From positions 1 through 5,529 of the forward strand of contig CAIUWU010000157.1 in assembly GCA_903902945.1 (NCBI GenBank): DNA of 5,529 nucleotides, written 5' to 3'. Positions 1-5,207 of this stretch are shown piece after piece (positions within the stretch are counted from its first letter, which is position 1; every line of letters starts with the position of its first letter). Source of the stretch: an uncultured Pseudomonadota bacterium. GTDB taxonomy: Bacteria; Pseudomonadota; Gammaproteobacteria; Methylococcales; Methylomonadaceae. The notes under the pieces are model-generated. The model was not told the DNA's origin and did no database searches. It saw only the letters and a program-made list of their open reading frames with translations. The translations under genes and the position numbers were made by a program.

Positions 1-55
1 AGCGCCGATGATAGTGTGGCAGGTTGCCATGTGAAAGTAGGACATCGCCAAGCTC
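1..55 (+). rRNA. rrf: 5S ribosomal RNA, 3' end (partial)
   Basis: This is the last part of a 5S rRNA gene, whose product is a structural RNA of the large ribosomal subunit. The stretch beginning AGCGCCGATGATAGTGTGG and running through the GTGAAAGTAGG segment to CATCGCCAAGC matches the conserved 3' half of bacterial 5S rRNA (E. coli has GCGCCGATGGTAGTGTGG, then GAGAGTAGG, then GCCAGGCAT). The 5' half lies before the window. The 3' end is placed at about 55 by comparison with E. coli and could be off by a few bases. An intrinsic terminator follows within 10 bases, so this is the end of an rRNA operon transcribed toward the right. Confidence 0.94.
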
Positions 56-62
56 TTATACT

Positions 63-90
63 AAAAGCCCTTCAACGAAGGGCTTTTTTT
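63..90 (+). terminator. Intrinsic terminator of the rRNA operon
   Basis: A perfect 11-bp stem (AAAAGCCCTTC at 63-73 and GAAGGGCTTTT at 77-87) closes on a three-base AAC loop. The run of seven T at 84-90 begins inside the stem and extends three bases past it. Directly after the 5S rRNA end, this is a classic Rho-independent terminator for the rRNA transcript. Nothing else in the window has such a clear hairpin plus T-run. Confidence 0.95.
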
Positions 91-202
91 ATGCCTGAAA
101 TTTAGTCAAACAAGGTTTCTATCAGCGAATAAAGGTTGACACCAGTGGCTGTTCCGTAAGTGCTTTTTAAACATAGCTTTTGTCAGTATGTGATCAATGC
201 TC

Positions 203-462
203 GGCAATCCCTACGATGCTCACACGCTGCATGAAACGGCTGAGCAAGTCAGTATCTGACGGATCGACCCCCGACTACAGCCATTGTGGACAGAGGTTAT
301 AAAGGGGTTGGCCTTGAAGAAATCAGGATCTTAAGGTCGGGGCAGAAGCGCAGATTAACCAAGCGACTAAAATCGATGATAGACCGACACAGTGCTATAG
401 AGCCGACGATAGGTCACATGAAAAGCGATGGCCGATTTCAAACTGGTTAATCAAAATAGTAT
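203..462 (+). pseudogene. Decayed IS5-family transposase, C-terminal fragment
   Basis: Frame 2 reads GNPYDAHTLHETAEQVSI, a TGA stop at 257-259, then IVDRGYKGVGLEEIRILRSG (284-343) and DRHSAIEPTIGHMKSDGRF (383-439). These are the hallmark blocks of the C-terminal half of IS5-family DDE transposases: the GNPYDGHTL block, the VDRGYRG block carrying a catalytic Asp (codon 290-292), and the IEP-IGHMK block carrying the catalytic Glu (codon 401-403). After DGRF the expected NWLKG-like continuation appears only in the next frame (NWLIK, 442-456), so there is a frameshift near 440, then stops. The N-terminal half is missing: the 91-202 stretch shows no family blocks in any frame that I can read. I could not find terminal inverted repeats or a target duplication. 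The fragment cannot encode an active enzyme. Confidence 0.85.
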
Positions 463-464
463 GA

Positions 465-599
465 ACCCCGATTTTTTCAGTATCGACCACTTATATTCGC
501 ACGGGTAGTTGCTGGTTTTATTTGGCGGCTATATTGGGTTTAAAGAGCGCTTACAACATATTAGCTGGTTTCTTGTTATTCTGGTCATTGAGTAAATAA
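465..599 (+). other. Unassigned stretch with a short hydrophobic reading frame
   Basis: Between the transposase remnant and the stop codon of the minus-strand thioredoxin-like gene I recognise no gene. Frame 3 is open from 465 to a TAA at 597-599. Its last third is hydrophobic (for example YLAAILGLK and YNILAGFLLFWSLSK), which resembles the end of a membrane protein. There is no start codon with a ribosome binding site, and the frame is closed upstream by TGA at 462-464. It may be the tail of a gene truncated by the insertion or deletion that left the IS5 piece, or chance coding in AT-rich DNA. I do not assign a function. Confidence 0.2.
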
Positions 600-615
600 G
601 TTATGGCTTTATTGG

Positions 616-1104
616 TTAGCGATTTAAACGTTTCTCCATTTCTGCAAGATCAAATAATCCAATGATGTGACTTTCAATTTCACCTTTTGGATTTAGTAAA
701 AATGTTGTTGGCGTTAATCTGATATCACCGAAGTTCATCGCTATTTTTGAGTCAGGATCAAGTGCTACTGCGTAATGGATATTTTTGGCTTTTACCATTT
801 CCAGTACTTGATTAGGGGGTGTGTAATCCATTGTTACTGCGATAATTTTTAACTTATTAGAGTGGTATTTGTTATGTAGATCAGTAAGATGAGGTATTTC
901 TTCGATGCAGCTGGGGCAATCCGTTGACCAAAAAGTAACCAAAACATATTGCCCTTTGAGTTGATTAAGACTGATAGATTCACCGGAAATAGTTCTGAAT
1001 TCAATATCTTGTGGAGTCTGTTTGATATTGAATTGTCTATATGCCAAGCTTGCTGATAGTACAATAAACAGCGCTAGTGTTAGAGGGGCTAGTTTAAAAT
1101 TCAT
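616..1104 (-). CDS. Membrane-anchored TlpA/ResA-like thioredoxin-fold protein
   Basis: The 162-residue product has a basic N-terminus and one hydrophobic segment (about residues 5-21) that should act as a signal anchor or signal peptide, placing the domain in the periplasm. There is no lipobox cysteine. Residues from about 32 on form a thioredoxin-like domain of the TlpA/AhpC-TSA type: the ISLNQLKGQYVLVTFWSTDC strand, the active site CPSC (Cys63, Cys66) in a WSTDCPSC context, and the cis-proline loop LTPTTFLLNPKG (Pro132). Family members pass electrons to or from cysteine pairs, for example in cytochrome c maturation or periplasmic repair. Which substrate this one serves is not visible. It stands alone, divergent from the phosphatase gene, with no ccm, dsbD or cytochrome gene nearby. 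The ATG start fits the signal sequence, although only a weak TAGAAA precedes it. It looks AT-richer than the ruv genes by eye. Confidence 0.85.
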   Translation of the reverse strand: MNFKLAPLTLALFIVLSASLAYRQFNIKQTPQDIEFRTISGESISLNQLKGQYVLVTFWSTDCPSCIEEIPHLTDLHNKYHSNKLKIIAVTMDYTPPNQVLEMVKAKNIHYAVALDPDSKIAMNFGDIRLTPTTFLLNPKGEIESHIIGLFDLAEMEKRLNR

Positions 1105-1199
1105 TTTCTAAAATCGGTGTTAGCAGATTGTTGCTTATTTTATTCAAAGTTTTTATGGCAGGGTAAAAAATACTGTCTTCATAAGGGTTGCAAGGTTAT
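1105..1199. promoter_or_regulatory. Divergent intergenic promoter region
   Basis: These 95 bp separate two divergently transcribed genes, so promoters in both directions are expected here. Candidate boxes are weak. Leftward there is a TAAAAT-like -10 (complement of 1137-1142) with a TTTACC-like -35 (complement of 1162-1167) at a long 19-bp spacing. Rightward there is TTCAAA (1143-1148) followed 17 bp later by AAAAAT (1166-1171). Neither is close to consensus. The region is clearly AT-rich, and I see no strong operator palindrome. The location is an inference from gene layout more than from motif quality. Confidence 0.35.
1182..1195 (+). promoter_or_regulatory. Ribosome binding region that decides the phosphatase start
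   Basis: Two purine-rich motifs lie here: TAAGGG (1182-1187, written with its leading T) and AAGG (1192-1195). A TTG at 1188 could extend the frame by four codons, but it abuts the first motif with no spacing. The ATG at 1200 lies 4 bases after AAGG and 12 after AAGGG. It also yields the MSFEIICFDCDST start expected of the family, so 1200 is preferred. Confidence 0.6.
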
Positions 1200-1841
1200 A
1201 TGAGTTTTGAAATTATTTGTTTTGATTGTGATAGTACCTTAAGCCGGATTGAAGGTATTGACGAATTGGCAAGAGATTGTGGCATGTTTGCTCAGGTCGC
1301 GTCACTGACTGATGCGGCTATGAATGGTGAGATAGCTTTAGAAGAGGTTTATGCCAAACGGTTATCTCTGATAAAGCCGGATCAGTCAGCGATTGATCGT
1401 TTAGCAGCGCTTTATATAAGCGAGATGGTGGAAGGTGTTGAAGAAACTTTTGCCCGCCTACAAGCTGAACATAAACAAATTCATATAATTAGCGGTGGTT
1501 TGCGTCAGGCTATTTTGCCTTTGGCAGCCAAATTGTCTGTTCCTGAACACCGTGTTCACGCCGTTGATGTTTTTTTTGATCGGCAAGGACACTATCAAGG
1601 CTTTGATGTTCAATCGCCTCTGGCCAGCAATGGCGGAAAGGCGATTATTTGCCAACAGATATATAAACCGGATGTCACCATGGCTATGGTGGGTGATGGT
1701 AAAACTGATCTTGAGGCCAAACAGGCCGGAGCCTATGTCATCGGATTTGGCGGTGTCGTCAGGCGTGAGTTAGTGGAAACGCATGCTGACTATTATGTCG
1801 CAGAAGTATCACTGACAGCTGTTCTGCCAAAATTGTTATAG
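1200..1841 (+). CDS. serB: Phosphoserine phosphatase, eukaryote-like HAD type
   Basis: The likely role is the last step of serine synthesis, hydrolysis of O-phosphoserine to serine and phosphate in the cytosol. The 213-residue protein has all HAD-superfamily motifs. Motif I is FDCDSTL (nucleophile Asp9, acid/base Asp11). It is followed by IEGIDELA, whose Glu18 sits where the family reads substrate. Motif II is IISGG (Ser98). The Lys of motif III is in the NGGK block (Lys147), and the metal-binding motif is GDGKTD (Asp166, Asp170). The EGIDELA block, the IGFGG segment and the ETHADYYV tail resemble the plant/animal phosphoserine phosphatase (about 225 residues) more than the longer E. coli SerB, which has an extra N-terminal domain. 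That resemblance comes from remembered family sequence, not a search. Another small phosphomonoester substrate remains possible, since HAD-IB enzymes vary. No other serine-pathway gene is in view. A 60-bp gap with no terminator separates it from yebC, so some readthrough is possible. Confidence 0.82.
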   Translation: MSFEIICFDCDSTLSRIEGIDELARDCGMFAQVASLTDAAMNGEIALEEVYAKRLSLIKPDQSAIDRLAALYISEMVEGVEETFARLQAEHKQIHIISGGLRQAILPLAAKLSVPEHRVHAVDVFFDRQGHYQGFDVQSPLASNGGKAIICQQIYKPDVTMAMVGDGKTDLEAKQAGAYVIGFGGVVRRELVETHADYYVAEVSLTAVLPKLL

Positions 1842-1901
1842 TCAGCGTGAACCCGATATAGAGACAGTGTTAAAATTTTATATTTATGAAAGAGATAGAT
1901 A
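1842..1901 (+). promoter_or_regulatory. yebC leader with ribosome binding site and possible promoter
   Basis: The gap before yebC is AT-rich. It contains TAAAAT (1871-1876) and TATATT (1879-1884), each one mismatch from a -10 box, but no convincing -35 at 16-18 bp upstream. The ribosome binding site is clear: AAAGAGA (1889-1895), six bases before the ATG at 1902. A promoter for the yebC-ruv-ybgC-tol block is plausible here but not proven by the motifs. I see no hairpin plus T-run that would terminate the upstream gene, and no LexA box that I can recognise. Confidence 0.4.
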
Positions 1902-2651
1902 ATGGCAGGACATAGTAAATGGGCTAACATCCGGCATCGCAAAGGTGCTCAGGATGCAAAGCGTGGCAAAATTTTTACTAAGATGATTCGTGAAATTACT
2001 GTAGCGGCAAAAGGTGCTGGTGGTGGTGATCCGGCTAATAATCCGAGTCTTAGAACCGCTATTGATAAGGCATTAGGCGCTAATATGAAGCGCGACACTA
2101 TTGATAACACTATCAAAAAAGCTATAGGTGCCCTGGATGGTGTGCATTACGAAGCTGTCCGCTATGAAGGCTATGGTCCCGGTGGTACCGCCGTGATGGT
2201 TAATTGTCTGACCGATAACCGTAACCGAACTGTTGCCGATGTCCGTCATGCTTTTTCAAAAGCAGGTGGCAATTTGGGTACTGATGGCTCAGTTGCTTAT
2301 CTGTTCAGAAAGCTTGGCATTATTAGTTTTGCTGCCGAAGTTAATGAAGATAGCTTGATGGAAGCTGCAATGGAAGCCGGTGCTGAAGATGTTTTACAGC
2401 ATGAAGATGGATCCTGGGAGCTTTTCACTTCAGTTGAAGATTTTGAATCGGTCAAGAGTGCAGTTATTGCCGCTGGATTACAGCCTGAAAATGCAGAAAT
2501 TACTATGCATGCCGATACCAAAACTGGACTCAATGCTGACGATGCAGAAAAAATGCTGAAACTGATAGATCGTCTTGAAGACCTCGACGATGTTCAGGAT
2601 GTGTATTCAAATGCTGATATCAGTGACGATATCATGGCCTCTTTGCATTAG
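1902..2651 (+). CDS. yebC: YebC/PmpR family translation factor or regulator
   Basis: The 249-residue product starts with the family signature MAGHSKWANIRHRKGAQDAK, followed by KIFTKMIREI (23-32), the GGGDPANNPSLR loop (about 40-51) and YEGYGPGGTAVMVNCLTDNR (88-107). E. coli YebC is 246 residues, so this is full length. The fold has three domains with an acidic C-terminal half. Family members were long annotated as transcriptional regulators (PmpR in Pseudomonas). The mitochondrial relative TACO1 is a translational activator, and recent work links bacterial YebC to relief of ribosome stalling at proline runs. The position before ruvC is conserved in many gammaproteobacteria. In Pseudomonas the gene before it is aspS, which is not seen here. 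The start is firm because the ribosome binding site and the invariant N-terminus agree. Confidence 0.97.
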   Translation: MAGHSKWANIRHRKGAQDAKRGKIFTKMIREITVAAKGAGGGDPANNPSLRTAIDKALGANMKRDTIDNTIKKAIGALDGVHYEAVRYEGYGPGGTAVMVNCLTDNRNRTVADVRHAFSKAGGNLGTDGSVAYLFRKLGIISFAAEVNEDSLMEAAMEAGAEDVLQHEDGSWELFTSVEDFESVKSAVIAAGLQPENAEITMHADTKTGLNADDAEKMLKLIDRLEDLDDVQDVYSNADISDDIMASLH

Positions 2652-2665
2652 ATGAATAACTGATT

Positions 2666-3163
2666 TTGACTAGAATTCTTGGGATTGATCCCGGTTCTCG
2701 TATTACTGGTTACGGCATCATCGAAACTACTGCAGTTGGTCTGAAATATGTTGCCAGTGGCTGCATCCGGATGAGGGCCGATGACATGCCATTGCGCTTA
2801 CAACAGATTTTTGATGGTATTACCGAAATCATTAATCTTTATCAACCTGAGCAAATGGCCATAGAGCAGATTTTTATGCACAAAAACGCAGATTCAGCCC
2901 TGAAACTGGGTATGGCTCGAGGCGCTGCCATCTGTGCTGGGATGCAGCAACAGCTACCTGTCTGTGAATATGCAGCAAGGCAAGTTAAACAGGCGCTGGT
3001 CGGTAAAGGCAGTGCAGATAAAATCCAGGTCCAACATATGGTGAAAGTGTTGTTAAGTATTCAGGGCGAAATGCAGATTGATGCCAGTGATGCCCTTGCA
3101 ATTGCGCTAGCTCATTCGCACTACGAACAGACGGCAAGACGGCTTAGGCAGTTTGGCTCATGA
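2666..3163 (+). CDS. ruvC: RuvC Holliday junction resolvase
   Basis: RuvC is the endonuclease that nicks two strands of a Holliday junction after RuvAB has moved it. The 165-residue protein has the RNase H-like core with all four acidic catalytic residues: Asp8 in ILGIDPGSR, Glu67 in MAIEQIFMHKN, and Asp139 and Asp142 in IDASDALAIALAH. The KNADSALKLGMARGA block is near identical to family members. The usual length is about 170. The start is a TTG at 2666: it gives MTRILGIDPGS, which aligns with the E. coli N-terminus (MAIILGIDPGS), and no in-frame ATG is available before the essential Asp8. No strong ribosome binding site precedes it, so translation probably depends on ribosomes finishing yebC 14 bp upstream. 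The stop overlaps the ruvA start (ATGA). Confidence 0.97.
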   Translation: MTRILGIDPGSRITGYGIIETTAVGLKYVASGCIRMRADDMPLRLQQIFDGITEIINLYQPEQMAIEQIFMHKNADSALKLGMARGAAICAGMQQQLPVCEYAARQVKQALVGKGSADKIQVQHMVKVLLSIQGEMQIDASDALAIALAHSHYEQTARRLRQFGS

Positions 3164-3768
3164 TTGGTTTTCTGCGCGGCAACTTGGTTCAGAAGACCCC
3201 TCCTCAACTAGTTTTGGATGTCAATGGTGTCGGCTATGAAGTCGAAGCGCCGATGACTACTTTTTACGATCTGCCCGTTTTGGGCGAGCCGGTTAAGCTT
3301 TTTACGCACCTGGTAGTTCGAGAGGATGCTCATATCCTATTTGGATTTGCTACGGAAACGGAAAGGCTATTATTTAGAGCTTTAATCAAAGTCAATGGCA
3401 TCGGTCCCAAACTGGCGCTAACAATCCTGTCCGGTCAATCTGTTGCCGACTTCTATCGCTGTGTTGAAGATAATGATGTGCGCGGTTTGGTGCGTTTACC
3501 CGGTGTAGGCCAGAAAACAGCCGAGCGTCTGATTATTGAAATGCGTGGTCGTTTGCCCGCCATCGATCAATTTGAGATTACCAATAACCAAATCCTCTCG
3601 ATATCGACGCCGCCCTCATCCAATACTGTCAAACAAGAGGCGGTATCTGCCCTATGTGCCTTGGGATATAAACCACAAGATGCCAGTAAAATGGTTCAAG
3701 CCATTAAAGAAGAACTGGATAGTTGTGAAGCGGTTATTCGCGCCGCATTGAGAGGGGTCATCAAATGA
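3160..3768 (+). CDS. ruvA: RuvA Holliday junction-binding subunit
   Basis: RuvA tetramers bind and flatten the four-way junction and load the RuvB motor. The 202 residues (E. coli 203) show the three expected domains: an N-terminal OB-fold (1 to about 62, MIGFLRGNLV, DVNGVGYEV); two helix-hairpin-helix DNA-binding motifs, VNGIGPKLAL (78-87) and LPGVGQKTAERLI (113-125); and a C-terminal RuvB-binding domain (about 155-202, EAVSALCALGY). The acidic pin residues Glu55-Asp56 (in VVREDA) that sit at the junction centre are at the same positions as in E. coli. The ATG lies inside the ruvC stop (ATGA overlap). A weak TTAGG (3144-3148) is upstream, so coupling to ruvC translation is likely. Confidence 0.97.
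   Translation: MIGFLRGNLVQKTPPQLVLDVNGVGYEVEAPMTTFYDLPVLGEPVKLFTHLVVREDAHILFGFATETERLLFRALIKVNGIGPKLALTILSGQSVADFYRCVEDNDVRGLVRLPGVGQKTAERLIIEMRGRLPAIDQFEITNNQILSISTPPSSNTVKQEAVSALCALGYKPQDASKMVQAIKEELDSCEAVIRAALRGVIK
3751..3757 (+). promoter_or_regulatory. Strong ribosome binding site for ruvB
   Basis: AGAGGGG ends seven bases before the ruvB ATG at 3765 and lies inside the last codons of ruvA. It is one of the best Shine-Dalgarno matches in the ruv block and contrasts with the poor sites before ruvC, ybgC and tolQ. It should give ruvB its own initiation in addition to coupling through the ATGA overlap. Confidence 0.75.
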
Positions 3769-4802
3769 TAGAAAGCGACAGGCTAGTGATGGCGATTGCC
3801 GCTCACGACGAAGAACGGCAAGATCGAGCGATAAGACCCAAGCGGCTAAAAGACTATGTCGGACAACCCGAACTACGACAACAGATGGAGATTTTTATCC
3901 AGGCGGCTGTTTCAAGGTCTCAGGCGCTGGATCATGTCTTGATTTTTGGTCCGCCAGGACTTGGTAAAACTACTTTGGCCAATATTGTTGCAGCCGAACT
4001 GAATGTCAATATTCGCCAAACATCAGGGCCCGTATTGGAAAAAGCGGGCGATTTGGCCGCGCTACTAACCAATCTTCAGCCCCATGATGTGTTATTTATT
4101 GATGAGATTCATCGGTTAAGTCCGACGGTAGAGGAGGTCCTCTATCCGGCTATGGAAGACTATCAAATTGATATTATAATAGGCGAAGGTCCTGCGGCGC
4201 GGTCGATTAAGCTTGATTTGCCGCCCTTTACACTGGTTGGTGCAACTACTCGAGCAGGTTTACTGACATCGCCGCTGCGTGATCGGTTCGGTATCGTTCA
4301 GCGACTTGAATTTTACAGCACCGAAGAGTTAGCGGGCATAGTGACCCGTTCAGCGGCAATGTTAGATATCGGTATTGATTCTGAGGGTGCAAATGAAATT
4401 GCCTGTCGATCAAGAGGGACACCCAGAATTGCCAATCGATTGTTAAGGCGCGTTAGAGATTATGCGGAAGTTAAAGCAAATGGCATTATTTCTCGTGATA
4501 TTGCTCAACAGGCATTGAAGATGCTGAAAATCGATCAGCAAGGTTTTGATACACTGGATCGCAAGTTAATGCTAATGATGATTGAAAATTTCCAGGGCGG
4601 TCCGGTTGGACTAGATACGTTGGCAGCGGCCATCAGCGAAGAAAAAACCACGGTAGAGGATGTACTTGAACCTTACTTGTTACAACAAGGTTTTCTGATG
4701 CGTACGCCAAGAGGTCGGGTTGTAACGCATAAAGCCTATACTCACTTTGGGTTGCCTGCACCGGTACAAGATGCTCCGACTGATGATGTATTTAAATTTT
4801 AA
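3765..4802 (+). CDS. ruvB: RuvB branch-migration ATPase
   Basis: RuvB forms hexameric rings that pump DNA through the RuvA-bound junction using ATP. The 345 residues (E. coli 336) contain the N-terminal RPKRLKDYVGQ block (24-34), Walker A GPPGLGKTT (62-70, Lys68), Walker B VLFIDE (109-114), sensor 1 GATTRAG (159-165), the arginine finger in LRDRFG (Arg174) and sensor 2 GTPRIANRLLRR (218-229). The C-terminal winged-helix DNA-binding domain (about 262-330) includes NFQGGPVGLDTLAAA and RTPRGRVVT. All catalytic elements are intact. The extra length is in short N-terminal and C-terminal tails. The gene overlaps ruvA by four bases and has a strong ribosome binding site. Together with RuvA and RuvC it completes a full RuvABC set in one operon. 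Confidence 0.98.
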   Translation: MIESDRLVMAIAAHDEERQDRAIRPKRLKDYVGQPELRQQMEIFIQAAVSRSQALDHVLIFGPPGLGKTTLANIVAAELNVNIRQTSGPVLEKAGDLAALLTNLQPHDVLFIDEIHRLSPTVEEVLYPAMEDYQIDIIIGEGPAARSIKLDLPPFTLVGATTRAGLLTSPLRDRFGIVQRLEFYSTEELAGIVTRSAAMLDIGIDSEGANEIACRSRGTPRIANRLLRRVRDYAEVKANGIISRDIAQQALKMLKIDQQGFDTLDRKLMLMMIENFQGGPVGLDTLAAAISEEKTTVEDVLEPYLLQQGFLMRTPRGRVVTHKAYTHFGLPAPVQDAPTDDVFKF

Positions 4803-4811
4803 TAGTTTTCA

Positions 4812-5207
4812 ATGAATCAATTTTATTGGCCTGTTCGCGTTTATTATGAAGACACCGACGCGGGCGGCGTAGTTTTCTATGCCAATTATCTGAAGTTTTT
4901 TGAACGAGCACGCACCGAAATGCTGCGTCATTTGGGATTTGAACAGGATCAACTACGGAATGAACTTGGTATCCTGTTCGTAGTGCGCTCTGCCAGCATA
5001 GATTATTTGAAACCGGCACATTTTAACGATCAGTTGCAGATTAGTTCTGAAATTGTCGCAATTAAGAAAACTTCGCTGACATTTAAACAAAGCGTCATGT
5101 GCAATCATGACCTGCTATGTGTCAGTGAAATTCGCATTGCCTGTGTCGACGCCCAGACTCTAAAACCTAAACCCATTTCTCCCCTAATATTAAATAAAAT
5201 AACCTGA
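4812..5207 (+). CDS. ybgC: YbgC, Tol-Pal-associated acyl-CoA thioesterase
   Basis: This is a hotdog-fold thioesterase of the 4-hydroxybenzoyl-CoA thioesterase family, 131 residues (E. coli YbgC 134). The N-terminal block RVYYEDTDAGGVVF (9-22) carries the catalytic aspartate (Asp16, equal to Asp18 in E. coli) and is followed by YANYLKFFERARTEMLRHLG (23-42). The His found in E. coli after the GGVVY motif is Tyr here (Tyr23), a substitution also remembered from Pseudomonas homologues. Family enzymes hydrolyse short- or long-chain acyl-CoA and are encoded next to tolQ, which points to a link with phospholipid metabolism or the envelope. The gene starts 9 bp after ruvB with almost no Shine-Dalgarno sequence, so it probably relies on coupling. 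Its stop overlaps the tolQ start as TGATG. Confidence 0.95.
   Translation: MNQFYWPVRVYYEDTDAGGVVFYANYLKFFERARTEMLRHLGFEQDQLRNELGILFVVRSASIDYLKPAHFNDQLQISSEIVAIKKTSLTFKQSVMCNHDLLCVSEIRIACVDAQTLKPKPISPLILNKIT

Noticed and set aside
136..164. TTGACA at 136-141 as a promoter -35 box
   Set aside because: The sequence 17 bp downstream (AGTGCT) does not resemble a -10 box, and no intact gene follows on this strand before 1200.
1458..1773. Open frames on both strands inside the phosphatase gene
   Set aside because: They lie wholly within a gene with clear family motifs. Their translations show no recognisable domain, and they have no ribosome binding sites.
1812..1845. CTGAC and GTCAG inverted repeat at the end of the phosphatase gene as a terminator
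   Set aside because: The stem is only 5 bp with a 24-base loop and no T-run follows.
2297..2533. Minus-strand open frame inside yebC
   Set aside because: It is antisense to a conserved gene, its translation is a low-complexity Ser/Ala-rich sequence, and it has no start signal.
4792..5019. Minus-strand open frame across the ruvB end and the ybgC start
   Set aside because: It is antisense to conserved coding sequence on the other strand, with no family motifs.
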